Part shown: positions 11,255-22,729 of the stretch, one piece after another | How positions within the stretch are numbered: the stretch's first letter is position 1 | Layout: each line of letters opens with the position of its first letter | From: Pararge aegeria | Lineage: Eukaryota; Arthropoda; Insecta; Lepidoptera; Nymphalidae | Direction: 5' to 3' | Length of the DNA: 64,000 bases | NCBI RefSeq assembly: GCF_905163445.1 | Contig: NC_053187.1 | Coordinates: forward strand, 16,043,001 to 16,107,000 | Translations under genes and position numbers: made by a program | The notes under the pieces: model-generated | What the model was told of the DNA's origin: nothing | Databases searched by the model: none | Seen by the model: only the letters and a program-made list of their open reading frames with translations

Positions 11255-11312
11255 CTTTATAGCTTCCTAGTGTTTTTTTGTACAGTAAAGTTTATTTCAT
11301 TCATTCGTTCAT
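11255..11312 (+). mobile_element. LINE 3' tail
   Basis: TTTTTGTACAGTAAAGTTTATTTCATTCATTCG is the usual ending of a LINE with an (ATTC)n tail. Only the tail is visible. Confidence 0.4.
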
Positions 11313-11458
11313 ACTTTAATTGATAGGGGACCTCTTTTAACATTTATCTTAAAAAAAATGTAACTTATTTTTTATCATAAATACTTTATGATAAACTAGA
11401 CCTAGTCGTTATAATATATATTTCCTGAGTTATTTGCGTTTTTAATTTAAAATTTAAA

Positions 11459-11730
11459 ACATCACTTGCTTTAACGGCGAAGGAAAACATTTTCAAATTC
11501 AAATTCAAATTCATTTATTTCAAGTAGGCCCATTTTTGAAACGTCAAGTATGTATGTTTGTAGTGACTCTACCACCGGTTCGGAAAGCAGATTCTACCGA
11601 GAAGAGCCGGCAAGAAACTCAGTAGTTGCTCTTTACTTCAAGAAACTCATTGTTAGGAAGTCCAGCGTTGTGGACTAAACCCTTCTAATTCTGTGAAGAA
11701 ACCCACGCTCTGTAGTGTCCCATCATTAAC
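11459..11730 (+). mobile_element. SINE S2 fragment split by a LINE
   Basis: S2 body is seen at 11459-11490 (ATCACTTGCTTTAACGGCGA) and again at 11657-11730 (GAAGTCCAGCGTTGTGGACT). It is interrupted by the LINE-A fragment at 11491-11640, so the LINE inserted into an older SINE. Confidence 0.6.
11491..11640 (-). mobile_element. LINE-A 3'UTR fragment
   Basis: Reversed (GAATTT)n tail followed by CATTTATTTCAAGTAGGCCC, CTACCACCGGTTCGGAAAGC and AGCCGGCAAGAAACTCAG. Only the 3'UTR is present. Confidence 0.85.
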
Positions 11731-12174
11731 AGCCTATAATGTCCTACTGCTGCGCCAGTATCTGAAGATCAATGTGGGCTGGCGGGCTGTTATGCTTTTT
11801 ATCACCGATTAACACAGGCTGTACATGAATTCCGAGGCTCGGGAGTTTCTAACTAACTTTTAATACCTAATTATATTGAAAAACTTCCTACAAACTCTAA
11901 CTTTTAACCAGTGCTGGTTTAATTATAATTCGCACTATATTCCGAAGACAAACTTTCATAATACAAGAAACACCACTTCATAGAATTTTAATGACCCTCC
12001 ATCTCTCTAGAAAATACGTACGCAGGTCGTTAGAGATGTAAGAAACAGCTCGCTGAAAATTATAGGAGAGATACGTATCTTTCGCCAGAATCGTTTTAAT
12101 AAGTTTTGTGGTCCTTTATTTGAATAAAACAGTTTGCCATATTTAAATATTACTTGATTCCACGATTGTGAGCC
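11731..12174. other. Mostly unassigned
   Basis: CAGCCTATAATGTCCTACTGCTG at about 11737 resembles the 3'UTR of another LINE (see 51972-52070). The rest shows nothing recognisable. Confidence 0.35.
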
Positions 12175-12399
12175 TGCGTTACGCAAATACCAGTTATCCT
12201 ATTGAAATTAAGTTTTTTATTCCCGCGGGAACTATCTTATTTCCAGGGATAAAATCCCTCCTCTTCGATCGATCGGTCGATCCTTTGTGTTATTCTGGAC
12301 TAGAATCTATCTCCTCTCTCTACAAATTTCAGGCAAATCGTTTCAATCGTTGCGACGTGATTGAGTAACAAACATACAAACTTTTGCCTTTATAAGATT
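12175..12399 (-). mobile_element. Helitron-like element, copy 1 of an adjacent pair
   Basis: Minus orientation: a decayed GC-rich end near 12175-12230 (TTCCCGCGGGAACTATCTTA), the body phrase TTTCAGGCAAATCGTTTCAA, and ACAAACATACAAACTTTTGC at the other end. It directly adjoins the next copy. Confidence 0.5.
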
Positions 12400-12615
12400 C
12401 TAGCTTCTGCCCGCGAAAAGAGAAAGTACATGTCCTTTTCCAAGATGCATACCAAATTTCAAAGCAGTCTGCCCGCGGCTTAGCTCGTAAAAAAAAAATC
12501 CCTCGGGAACTACTTAAGGAATCGGAATAAAAGCCTATGTTCTTTCCATGTCAAAGGCTACATGCATACCAAATTTCATCAAACATCCACACTTTCGCAT
12601 TTATAATTTTAATTG
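12400..12615 (-). mobile_element. Helitron-like element, copy 2 of an adjacent pair
   Basis: The minus-strand 3' CTAG reads as CTAGCTTCTGCCCGCG at 12400. The body has AAATCCCTCGGGAACTACTT and CATACCAAATTTCATCAAAC, ending CTTTCGCATTTATAATTTTAA. Confidence 0.6.
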
Positions 12616-13994
12616 GAAGTACGGTTATCGCGGTACACATAATTTATCATAAGCATGGGATAAATTATCGGAAATGCCTTTAGGGTTTAACACCTAAATC
12701 CCTCTCTTCTATGAGAAACCCTGTGACAAGAAATAGGACATTAATACGCTGAGAAAAATTCCCAGTTAGTGATGTAGTTCATTTAAATCTTTCATTCATG
12801 AACTACCCAAGTCGTAACTTTGCAGACTTTAGTCGAAACACTCAAAGTAATTATACTGGAACGCAGTAAAAACTCAACAGAATCCAAACCGCGCCGGGAT
12901 CCTTCTATTAACAACCGGACGCCTGGCTTTTATGTTCACAGGAAATTAAACTACTTTTTTGTTTCTTACTTAACATTACTTAATACAGTTTTTAAGTTTC
13001 TATTTCATTTTCTCAAATTGTTATACTTTATAACAAACTTAAATATCACGATATTTGGATTTGAGATATCACGGAGGGATGAAAGACTGTTTGTTTTAAA
13101 AGAAAGTTTTTTTATGTAATTGTAAGGCCGTTTAAAGTCAAAAGTGACATTTAAAAATTTATATAAAAGTTTAAATTATTTAATTTTTATGTGTAGGCTT
13201 TAAGTGTTGTTTTATTTTATCCCTTTCAATGGGTACTTGAAATAAGGATGAAATTGCGTTTCTGTGAAAATACAAGATTTATTTACGAGGAATTCTACCA
13301 ATTACACTACAAATAATATGGTTCAACATTATATTCACTAAACTGTGAAAGTAAAGGAAACAACTTTTAAAGCCTTTACTTCACGTCTTTAAATAAAATA
13401 ATTTCTTGTTGAAGCAAATTCTTTTATATATTTTTAAATGTCACTGGTGACTTTAAAAAAGGTTCGATATACGAACTCGAGAAAAGAGGTTAACAACTCA
13501 AAAGGAGCTTTCAATGGGTTGAAGTCTGTCTGCTAAATTTATTCCATTATTATTTGTCGATTCTGAAACATGTAGGAATTAATTGCCAAGTTTAAAAAAA
13601 TAACCCTGACTTTGTTCTCATAATATAGATCAAATGCTCGCTTAGATAGTTTTCCCATAAACCTATCAGTAGCTTATATAATAAAAATATTTAGTCGCAT
13701 ATTCAATGTATTCGAGAAAACAATATCTCGGCATCTTCTAGTGCTCTACCGGGAAATCATATTTGTAGGAGGTATCCTCCCTAAACATACCCTAGTACGA
13801 GATTGCACATCTAGTTTGATTTAATGGTTTTTAGGTTTTTAAATACTTTTGCCCGTTTAACGTTTTGAAAAATGCGGCGGAGCTAGAGAGGGTACGGACA
13901 GCAACATTCTCCTTTCATGTTGTGTGAAAGGAGAACGACCGGAGGGAGAACATGCCCTATTATTGTAGGCCTGCGAGTGGCTATTTTCGACGAT
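12616..13994. other. Repeat-poor interval, no gene recognised
   Basis: Over 1.3 kb with no recognised TE. A 99-codon open frame at 12820-13119 becomes low-complexity hydrophobic in its second half and lacks splice or domain support, so I do not call it. Confidence 0.4.
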
Positions 13995-14332
13995 CTCAAT
14001 GGCGTAGCGGTGATCCGCTGTGGTCTTAAAAGCGGAGGTCACGGATATAGATCCGAGGCAGCGGCAGTTTGGGAATTTATTATCTATGAATTTTCTCTGG
14101 TCTAGTCTAGTTTGGGGCTTTGGCCTTGGCTGGTTACCACCCTGCTGAAAAAGACGTGCCACCAAGCGTTTAAGCGTTCTGGAACTATGTCGCGTCGAAA
14201 CTGATTAGGGGTAAGGATTTAATATAACTGCCGTAACCCTAACAGGTTAATCCGGTACAATCTTAGACTGCATCAGCACTACCACCAGGTGAAATTGTAG
14301 TCAAGGGCTTACTTAAGGGGAAGTTAGCTCAC
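13995..14332 (+). mobile_element. SINE S3, near full length with degraded head
   Basis: A tRNA-like head at about 13995-14065 (TGGCGTAGCGGTGATCCGCTG) is followed by GGGAATTTATTATCTATGAATTTTCTCTGG and the S3 body (AAAGACGTGCC; TAACAGGTTAATCCGGTACA). The overlapping open frames at 13857-14165 are not genes. Confidence 0.75.
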
Positions 14333-14340
14333 CATTAATA

Positions 14341-14600
14341 ATAATAAAATAAATATTCTACGACAATATAAACATCGCCATCTAGTCCCAAAGTAAGCGC
14401 AGCTTGTGTTATGGGTACTAAGATAACTGATGAATATTTTTTATGAATAATATACATCAATACTTATAATATAAAGATAACCACCCAGACACTAATAAAC
14501 ATTCATGTTGATCACACAAATATTGTCCAGTGGTGGGAATCGAACCCGCGGCCTTGGACTCGGAAAGCAGGGTTACTGCCCACTGCGCCAATTGGCCGTC
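14341..14600 (-). mobile_element. SINE S1, full length
   Basis: Minus-strand copy with the tail at 14341, AGTAAGCGCAGCTTGTGTTA in the body and the head ending at CGCCAATTGGCCGTC. The B box is intact (GGTTCGATTCCCACCACTGG on the minus strand). Confidence 0.85.
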
Positions 14601-14990
14601 CAACATTACGCACTGGCACTGGTGTAGATATCGAGGAATTCAATATCGAAATCGTAAAAACTCTTACTATTGGTACATTATACATATTTATAAGTAAAAC
14701 ATACATCTATGGCTTAGGTAGTCGATCATTAGGGGCTTGCCGTGCGTCTGAGACCTTCTGAAATATTCATAAGCGATAAAAGGATCACGGTTAAGATTGG
14801 ATGAATCCTTCTGATTACCTCTGGAATTTTGCTCATTTATTGGAGCTACTTGGGAAAGAGTTTATAATTTTATACCCTCTCTGCAGATAATTTAAAATTT
14901 TATGTATTTTATTCAGGCAGGCAGGGTCATGTGAAAAACGAATAAAATAACATACAAAAATAAAAAATACCAATAATAACATACAAAAAT
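14601..14990. other. No gene recognised
   Basis: No recognised repeat or coding sequence. Confidence 0.45.
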
Positions 14991-15222
14991 CCTACTTCCG
15001 ATTAATATTATAAATGCGAAAGTTTGTATGGATGTATGAATGGATGGATGCATGTTTGTTACTCTTTCACGCAATAACTACAGAACCAATTTGACCGAAT
15101 TTTATAATGGAATTATTCCCTGGATTAACAAATAGGCTGCTTTTTATCCCGGGAAAATTTTCGGCTCTTAGTGAATTCACGAAAAACCAAATACCACGTA
15201 CGACGCCGCGGACAACAGCTGG
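14991..15222 (+). mobile_element. Helitron-like element
   Basis: Opens with TTAATATTATAAATGCGAAAG, has TTTTTATCCCGGGAAAATTT in the middle, and ends CGCCGCGGACAACAGCTGGT in place of the usual CTAGT. Confidence 0.6.
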
Positions 15223-15312
15223 TATAACAACCTAAGAAGGGACTTTTGATATCGCTACCCAAAAGCCACGGCCCTCACGCCAAGAGAGAAAGACTTCGTT
15301 TCGTTAGGCCGT

Positions 15313-15405
15313 CACAAACATTTTCCGTTCCACAGTTGTGGGAATCGAACCCGCGGCCTTGGACTTAGAAAGCAGGCTCGCTGCCCACTGCGCCAATCGG
15401 CCGTC
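15313..15405 (-). mobile_element. SINE S1 head-only fragment
   Basis: Only the tRNA-like head remains: B box and A box in the order seen in full S1 copies, ending CGCCAATCGGCCGTC. A TTCC/TTCCA microduplication precedes the AGTTGTGGG motif. Confidence 0.75.
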
Positions 15406-15540
15406 AAAAAGAGGTGTTCTTGGCTTATTAATTTGTGGTTAGGTTTTAAAGAACTATATCAACTTGTCAGTTTCATTATAGCGCTGGCAAATATAAATAA
15501 TTAAAGAAAAAAGTAGTAATCGCGACATACAACCTGTTGG

Positions 15541-15800
15541 TTATCAAAATATATCGAAGAGGTCCTCGAGGTTCGATTCCCATAAGCTCTTATTATCAGC
15601 CTAGAGGTAATAAATTGGGATTGCCACCAATCATCTAAGAGCATGTTAAGCTGACAGTCCCGGTTTTTTACTTAAATGTGATAAAAATTATCATAGCCTA
15701 CCAACCCGCATTTGAACAGCTTGGTGGGTTCGAGTTCTAAAACCGTTTTACGCAGGTCAGAGCAGTAAGGCTAAAGATGGTGATGGTAAACAGAATTTGT
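15541..15800 (+). mobile_element. Possible SINE of another family
   Basis: GGTTCGATTCCCATAAGCTC resembles a Pol III B box. A body with CCTACCAACCCGCATTTGAACAGC and GGTGATGG follows. The pattern fits a further tRNA-derived lepidopteran SINE, but no second copy occurs here to prove it. Confidence 0.4.
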
Positions 15801-16304
15801 GTTATCATTTATTAACTACTTTTTTGTGAAAGCTCCAATAAAAACCCGGTTCCAAAGTGATGTCGCAGAATGATTAATGTTATGGCGTCCCATGAAATAT
15901 AAATAATACATGAAGCTTGTTATCTATTCACTTTAACCATGCCTGGCTGAGGGCTGGTCCCGAGGGCCGAGGGGCCACGTAATGTATTATACACACTAAC
16001 CAACGTGACATCATATTTTAAAGGGACCAATCTAATAAGTTGTTTTTGACGTGCTTACCACGTGATGTTTAATAAAAAACGGGATATTATAAATAGCGAG
16101 CGAATAAATAATGGCGCCCTCTAATGAGAAAATATAATATTAATCAAGCGAAAGTGGTAACTAAATCATTAATCTGATCTGATAATAATTTAAAACATAC
16201 AAAGCTAATTAAAAATTAAAGCGGACGGATAGAAATACTGAGTGGGCGAATGATATAACAAGGGAGCGACTGTAATTCCGTAGCGATAAATAAAGTCTTC
16301 GAGA
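15801..16304. other. No gene recognised
   Basis: AT-rich with no recognised element. Confidence 0.45.
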
Positions 16305-16503
16305 AGTGTAATGTAAAATGTAAATTGTTGATGTTGGAACAGAGCAACTGCTGAGTTTCTTGCCGGCTTCTTCTCGGTAGAATCTGCCTTCCGAACAGGT
16401 GGTAGAGTCACAACAAACGGACAGACTTGACGTTTCAAAAGTGCTTATATTGGGCCTACTTGAAATAAATGAATGTTGAATTTTGAATTTGAATTTTTTT
16501 TGA
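16305..16503 (+). mobile_element. LINE-A 3'UTR
   Basis: GTAAATTGTTGATGTTGGAAC, CTTGCCGGCTTCTTCTCGG and ACTTGAAATAAATGAATGTTG with a GAATTT tail. It matches 1255-1432 closely and lacks the ORF part. Open frames on the minus strand here are shadows. Confidence 0.85.
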
Positions 16504-16589
16504 ATATTGGTATGGAATATGGATATAGATTGCATAATTAAACGTAAAAGTATCGTGAATATGATCTATAGCTACCTTTATATTGGTAT

Positions 16590-16785
16590 AAGCTATTGCG
16601 CGCGTTCTCCAGCGTTTCTTACAAATCCCTTGGGAACCGTTTGTCTCTTGGGAAAAGTAGCCTATTTTACTCCCCCACTTCAATTAACTATATGTCAAAA
16701 ATCAAGTTTATTAGTTGCTTTGTTTGGGCGTAAAGTTAGGACAAACAAACAAACACACTTCCGCATCTATATTCTTAGTAAGGAT
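16590..16785 (-). mobile_element. Helitron-like fragment
   Basis: AATCCCTTGGGAACCGTTTG and GGACAAACAAACAAACACACTT followed by CCGCATCTATATTCTTAGTAAGG are the reversed Hel body and start. The 135-codon plus-strand frame (16507-16914) runs through this element and R6 and is not a gene. Confidence 0.55.
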
Positions 16786-16797
16786 ATGTTATTGTGT

Positions 16798-16990
16798 CCT
16801 CATGTGTTTGTAATTACACTGACACCTACGTCCTTCAGACTGCAACACAGCATTCTAATAACGACTAAGACACCGGGAGGTATCTTTGCATCGTTCGAGT
16901 CCATTTACGACTGAAGTGTATCCAAAAAGCAGTCGTATTTATATCAAAATACCCACCAACTCAATGTCATGAACAGGACTGTATGGTTTT
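16798..16990 (-). repeat. R6-type repeat with flanking conserved segment
   Basis: Contains TTTGTAATTACACTGACACC and CTTCAGACTGCAACACAGCATT (R6). It continues into TTTGCATCGTTCGAGTCCAT and CAGTCGTATTTATATCAAAATAC, which recur in the opposite orientation at 36785-36898 and 38786-38912. Confidence 0.6.
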
Positions 16991-17890
16991 TAATGAAATA
17001 TTTAAAAAAATCTAATCAATTTAATAAAATATCTGGCAAATATGAATGTATAGTTATCTAAAGTTTAATTATTTACTCACTTTAAAAATTTACTATAACA
17101 AATGCTGATAGGCGTTAGAAATAAGCATGGCGATAGTACTTGCCCGGACGAGCTATCGCAAACATCTCTATGACTACTACTGATTTCCAAAAGCTTTTTG
17201 TCAATTAAACGCGTCTTTTCTGCATCCGATAATCATCACTGCTAATGTCCTAATTCTGGGTAACTGACCCCTATTTTAAAAAGCTGAAATAGGTGCTGAA
17301 CAATTGTCAATGATTGATTTTCGAAAACAGAAAATAGTAAGTATAAAGAAGCAGATAGTAGAGTGACTATAAACAAACAATCATTATTTAAAAAAAAATC
17401 TTTATGTTTATGTGGTGTACAATAAATGTGTATTCATTCAAATCACATTCCAATAGAAACTGTTATAAAAATCGACTTTAGTTTATGAATTGCAAACCTT
17501 GATGAAATCAATTCTTTCTTTGCTTTCTCGAATTACCTGTCTAAACAACACGCTAGGGCTTTACCCCTCCGTTTATGCGTTTTCCCATCATTTACGTGCT
17601 TCCCCAGGGATCAGTTAAGGCGCTGTCGGCTGTAATGGTGTTTTTATGATTCCTCCCCCATCAACGCGGGCTCTATTGTTTCTTGCGGATCGAGTTATTC
17701 AAGCGTTGTTTATGCTTCTAAAGGTATTTTTATTCCGATCTCATTATGCTACTTGATATAAATAATTTGAACACCTAGTTCAAAATATAGCAGAAATGGA
17801 TTTACAGGTAAGACACACCATGTTGCATTGAAACAGCGTAGTGGGTTATTGAGGGTAGGACTTGCATATAATGCGCTTTTTGTATGGAAG
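16991..17890. other. Repeat-poor interval
   Basis: A short R6 piece (minus) lies at 17100-17175 (GAAATAAGCATGGCGATAGT) and a LINE-like TGTACAATAAATGTGTATTC tail at 17415. 17510-17740 is GC-balanced and unique here. No gene seen. Confidence 0.4.
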
Positions 17891-18100
17891 CCCGGGGATA
17901 GCCGAGTGGTTAGGGCCTCTGCTTCCCTTACAGGGGGACTAAGTTCGAATCCCAGCACGCACTCTAACTTTTCGGTTTTATGAGCGCCGAGGAAAACATC
18001 GTGTGGAAAACTGCATACCAGAGAGATCTCCATAATGTTCTTAAAGGCATGTGAGGACTGCCAGCGCGGTGGACTATGGGCTTAACCCTTCTCATTCCAG
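17891..18100 (+). mobile_element. SINE S2, 3' part lost
   Basis: tRNA-like head GGATAGCCGAGTGGTTAGGGCC, B box AGTTCGAATCCCAGCACGC, and the body up to TTAACCCTTCTCATTCC. There it is cut by the S1 that starts at 18102. Confidence 0.8.
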
Positions 18101-18101
18101 T

Positions 18102-18355
18102 GACCGCCGAGTGGCGCAGAGGGCAGCGACCCGGCTTTCTGAGTCCAAGGTCGTGGGTTCAATTCCCACAACTGGAAATTGACACAACATGAATGTTTTT
18201 CAGTGTCTGGGTGTTTATCTGTATACTATAAGTATTTATGTGTATTATATTCATAAAAAAATATTCATCAGCTATCTTAGTACCCATAACACAAGCTACG
18301 CTTACTTTGGGCCTAGATGGCGATGTGTGTATTGTCGTAGTATATTTATTTATTC
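18102..18355 (+). mobile_element. SINE S1, full length
   Basis: GAGTGGCGCAGAGGGCAGCGACC head, GGTTCAATTCCCACAACTGG B box, the S1 body and a TTTATT tail. Inserted in or next to S2. The open frames 18189-18486 are S1 sequence read as protein. Confidence 0.85.
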
Positions 18356-18605
18356 TACATTTATGTTCTGGCAAATTTTCTTTAACAAAAAACAGTAAAA
18401 AATTGTCGGGTTGGCTTAAATTAAGTTATCCTATAATCCAGCTATATATATGGAACCCATATACAGATGGAGAGGAAGCCACATAATTGCCCCAATCAAC
18501 CGATGATTTTCATCCCCAGCGCATTTAAAAACAACGCTGCATTTAACAACGCAAATAAATTAATATTTTTACTGCGCATAAAGATAATGTAGTTATTTAT
18601 TAAAA

Positions 18606-18815
18606 AAGCAATCGGAACATTCGAAATTCCTTATTATTTATTTATTCTGTCCGTGCCAAATTCCGCGCGACAATTTGGCGCGAATTTATGTAATTCATTT
18701 TCCATCAATGTTTGTGTTGCGTTCGAACTTGGAACGTTGTTTATTTTTTTAATTTCATTTGGCTGTAACCACGTTTACACCCAGTGAGTGAATTACGAAT
18801 CTGTGGGATTCCTTC
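18606..18815 (+). repeat. Two-copy repeat of unknown class (copy 2)
   Basis: Counterpart of 6485-6700: CATTCGAAATTCCTTATTATT and CGCGACAATTTGGCGCGAAT are shared, and similarity decays after about 200 bp. Confidence 0.6.
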
Positions 18816-18897
18816 GTGCGTTTTGTGATTACGGCGAACAAAGATCTATAAATAAATTCAATGTGGTTTTGGATATTTACCTTGCAAAAATAAAACA

Positions 18898-18985
18898 AGT
18901 ATGGGAGGCTTCGTTCGTGGCTAGTTACCAAACTAAATACACAGACGTGTTACCAAGTGATTAGAGTATAAATAATCTATCGAAC
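18898..18985 (+). mobile_element. SINE S3 fragment
   Basis: GGGAGGCTTCGTTCGTGGCT, AGTTACCAAAC and ACAGACGTGTTACCAAGTGATTAG follow the S3 body order with many changes. Confidence 0.5.
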
Positions 18986-19480
18986 AGACAACTCTGCAGC
19001 ATAAGATTCGTCATATGATAGATATAGAAAATGCTAGGGTTGCGTATTTTAGTTACTTTCATAGCATTATGTCCTACAGCATTTTGTCATGGAGTAATGC
19101 TGCTGATATTGATTCTATTAAAGCAGAAGAGGTCTATTCGTGCCATATTTTGCCAAGGGCCGAAGAAAGGTATTAAGGGTAAATTTCAAGAAGTTAATAT
19201 AATTACGGTGCATAGCCAGTACATATTTGTATATATCCATAAAAATAGAACAAAATTTGAAAACATAATGGACTGTAACAATATGAATATCAAAACTAAA
19301 AATAAAAAATAGGAAATTTTATGTTATTTTATAAGAAATCTTTGCGATGTCTCTCAATAAGTTCAATTATTAATAATGAGGATTACTTTAAAGATAAAAA
19401 AGTTTTTGGATTTGCTTTTATTTCATATCTAAATATTTATTTATTGAATTGAATTTTCAGTTATCAGCCTGGAGCTTGTC
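18986..19480. other. No gene recognised
   Basis: A 93-codon open frame at 19031-19312 starts with a hydrophobic stretch but turns into low-complexity lysine-rich sequence. No support for a gene. Confidence 0.4.
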
Positions 19481-19560
19481 ATTTTCCAGTTATGGGAATC
19501 GAACTCACAGCCTTGGATTCAGAAAGCTGGGTCGCTGGCCACTGCGCCAATCGGCTGTAA
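19481..19560 (-). mobile_element. SINE S1 head-only fragment
   Basis: Reversed S1 head: CCAGTTATGGGAATCGAACT through CGCCAATCGGCTGT. Confidence 0.75.
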
Positions 19561-19592
19561 AAATCGTTCGTATCACAGAGGTTATAATTATT

Positions 19593-19765
19593 TCAGCTTA
19601 CGTGCTATCCTATTTCCCAACCACCACAATGGCTTGTGAGCAACAAGTCCTACATAATGGGGCTGTCCCGGGCTCCCCTGGGATTTGTCCCGCATGACGA
19701 CTGGGAGAGGATTTACGGAAATAGGGTCGCGCCCATCACTCAACACTAATCCCGGCTTGCGGGTG
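19593..19765 (-). repeat. Possible LINE-derived repeat
   Basis: GC-richer block with a minus-strand reading containing RKPGLVLSDGRDP and VGLVAHKP. It looks like transposon coding debris, but I cannot name the element. Confidence 0.3.
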
Positions 19766-20154
19766 TACAGTATACGGTAATTTAATTTTACATACAATAC
19801 ATTATATTAATATTATATATATTAAATTAGACAGCCTACCCATGTTGAAACAGCTAGGCTTGTTTATTTCGCATACTCTGCTTGTCGTGGGGAAAAGCTG
19901 CAGATATTGAAAGTACATTTCTACTACAGAAATGAGTTGAGTTGAGTTAAGAGTTGTACAATGGATGTATAAACTTCGATCATGCGAATCGCTTTGTGAA
20001 AAGTTGAAAGAAATAGGTATACTAACAGTAGCTTAGCAATATATTTATAATAATATAGTCTTTGTGAGGCAAAACATTAATCTTTTTAAACAAAATGTTC
20101 ATATTAAAAATCGACTTGCCATGAAACGGACATAAACTAGTGATATCTGGATAT
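19766..20154. other. No gene recognised
   Basis: GAGTTGAGTTGAGTTAAGAG near 19930 may be a LINE tail. Otherwise featureless. Confidence 0.35.
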
Positions 20155-20310
20155 CATCAGCGAAAGGTGCAGAACTCCTTTGTGGGGTGAGTAAACGCTT
20201 TTACAACATGATTCCTAAGGTGCTTCAGGACCTACAAATACATTCATTTAAACATAAAAACCCTATTAATATAGCGAGGTTACTATACATTTGATGAATT
20301 TCTTAATGTT
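20155..20310 (+). pseudogene. LINE-A ORF C-terminal fragment
   Basis: GCGAAAGGTGCAGAACTCCTTTGTGGGG, CAACATGATTCCTAAGGTGC and AGCGAGGTTACTATAC match the coding end of LINE-A with frame disruptions. The 3'UTR is missing. Confidence 0.7.
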
Positions 20311-20918
20311 TATTATTATTATTATAATGATTGCAGTATTTATAGAGGTTTCCTTATATGTGAGCTACCAGTCTGTATAAACAACAACTTATTATATGTA
20401 AGTAAGTAAACAACGAAATCCAATGGATCAGTTTTCTGTTTTCGAGGCAAGTTTGATCAAACTTAAACACTGCGGTGGCCTCTTTCTTCCACCTTATGCG
20501 GGCTAGCGAAGTTTCGCCGCACAGAGTTGCTTGCGAGCAAATACAAATACTTTACCGGATAACGTGTTATTTTTTATCGATTTTACTAAACTACTAGTTC
20601 TCTGCAAACTTAGATTCTGCGCTATGAGTATGTAAACTGCAAGTGTAGGAAATCCAATTTTCATATACTTACTAACATCGTGATAATGAAGCGGTGATGG
20701 CGATTTTTTCTACTAAAAAAAAAACCTTACCCGTGCCACATGTCAAGGAATTTAATTAAACAACTTTTATCTTTATGGAAATTTTTAGTTTTTATTCAAC
20801 TAAATTTGATTGAAATTAAATCTATAAGATATTTGGTAATTGGTATTTGGTAAAGTAGAACCCCCTCCCCCTATCCCATATATAGAATATATGTTATATG
20901 TTACATATACATAAACAA
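20311..20918. other. No gene recognised
   Basis: Contains ATT-rich low complexity at 20310-20330. No coding or repeat signal is recognised elsewhere. Confidence 0.4.
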
Positions 20919-21031
20919 CCACCAATCCGCATTGGGCCATCGTGGTGACGGCCTTAACCCCTTCTTATTGTGGGAGGAAACCTGTGCCCTGTAGTGGTCC
21001 GGTAATGAGTTGATATGATGATGATGATGAT
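20919..21031 (+). mobile_element. SINE S2 3' end
   Basis: CCACCAATCCGCATTGGGCC, CTTAACCCCTTCTTATTGTG, CCTGTAGTGGTCCGGTAATG and a (GAT)n tail at 21017-21031. The head is lost. Confidence 0.8.
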
Positions 21032-22729
21032 ATACAAACATATAAACATACAAATACTCTACTATAAATATATAATAACAAAAAAAAACAAAAAAAAATA
21101 AATAAAAATAAAAGAACCCTCAACAAGATATTGAATACGAAATAAACATAAAAGATTACAGTGACTATTTCCATCAATGCCTGGCCAATACAGACAAACA
21201 GTGATCCTTCACTCGTAGTATTATTACGCAGTAGTTAGTAGTAGTTGCATAATTTTCGCGAGTTTGTAAGCTAGTTGTAGCATAGTATTCAATCTTGAAA
21301 TATTCAAAACATTGGTTAGATTTTAGTTCGTATAACATTTATTACGAAAGTCAGTTTATTTTTTGGTACTAAAACATTTTCGTTTAGTTTGATAAGTTGA
21401 TTTTGCCTACTTTAGAAGTGTTGTTCTTCGTATCAATAAATAATTAAGAGCATACAGAGTAGAAGCATTTCAATGGTACCAATTTGTATCACGCGTGATT
21501 AAACTGATGCGAGCTCTCAATTCCGAGGAATTTCACTGAGTACATCATTCAATTAGAATATTATGTACGTAGTTTAATATATTCCTTGCCATAAATTGTC
21601 TCTATTGTTTGATAAATTAATGTCAGGGTTATTGAGGGCACGCCTAACATATCTATACGATTTTGGAATACTTATAACCGTTGTCACTAACGACGGACAT
21701 AGCAATGGTATGTAAGTAACGCCTAATCAAACAAGATTTCTAGGCATAAAGGTAAACCTTCCAATCGATTTACAATAGGCTACTCATATAACCTTAAGAT
21801 AATTTTGTCTATAGTTCTTGCTACAAGGTGTATTTTGTGTTTGTATTATAGTATTTTTTATTTTTCGTAGCTTATTTTAAAAATCATGGGTGTACTTAAT
21901 TACACGCGTTAGAAGTTATACCTCTTTGGCATAACAAAATAAAAATAATTTTACCTTTGTCTTACTCTACGTTTGTAGAAAAAACGACACTAACAATAGA
22001 AAAAAAGGTTTTTAATACAATGAAAGTTTTATTTTAATGCATTATCTAGTTAAATACAGTTTATTTAAATATCACAAAAAAAATATATCCACATAATTAA
22101 AGAAATGGACATAATAAGCATAATTAAATTTGGAATACTAATAGACTTATTATCGGACCATGTTTCACTCAACATTAAAATTTTAGATATTTGTACAATT
22201 GAATCAATGAAATCTTCAGAATGAGCTCGCAGACTTAGACAAATGAAAGTGTACATTGTCGAACCTTATAGCTAACTTCAGGGTGTCGGTTTTTTGTGAC
22301 AGTGTGCGCGCGCATCGTAAACTTTACCCTCATCACTTTTCCCTAACGCGCCAAAAGAAGAATAACTTGAAAAAAAGAATTTCTATTTTTTTCGTCTGTT
22401 AAGTGTCAGTTTGCAACTCACCAAAACTTTACCATCCGCTGAATCGGTGTCGTAACTTTAGACGGTGCCTAACGTTGCTAGGCATCACTTAAGAGTTCGT
22501 GGAACGTTTTTTATCTCTAGGAATTACCTGAATAACTAGGCATCCCATTAAGGCCATTCATAAAGAATACGGACATAAACTGTACGTACGTACGTATTTG
22601 TTAGTTTTATGTTTATTATTATTGTAGTTGTGGATTGATTATGATAGTTGATTTTTCGTTTGTTTGCTTGTATCTTTTGTTACTTATATAGCTTTAGCAT
22701 AGTTTGTTATTATATTGAAATATTATAAA
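21032..22729. other. AT-rich interval with only decayed repeat traces
   Basis: 21690-21830 resembles the LINE 3' region at 9870-10107 (TTTCTAGGCATAAAGG). 22440-22570 has a further faint trace (CTAGGCATCACTTAAGAG). No gene, SINE or Helitron is visible. Confidence 0.4.

Noticed and set aside
12820..13119. 99-codon frame on the plus strand
   Set aside because: Second half is low-complexity hydrophobic; no homologous motif or splice context.
16507..16914. 135-codon open frame on the plus strand
   Set aside because: It runs through a Helitron-like fragment and an R6 repeat; no domain and no codon signal.
18102..18180. tRNA gene suggested by A and B boxes
   Set aside because: It is the head of S1, followed by the SINE body and tail; the same holds for all other S1 heads.
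21627..21720. Apparent exon between TTAATGTCAG and GTATGTAAGT
   Set aside because: Sequence and order match a LINE 3' region also present at 9870-10107 (TTTCTAGGCAT phrase), so repeat-derived.
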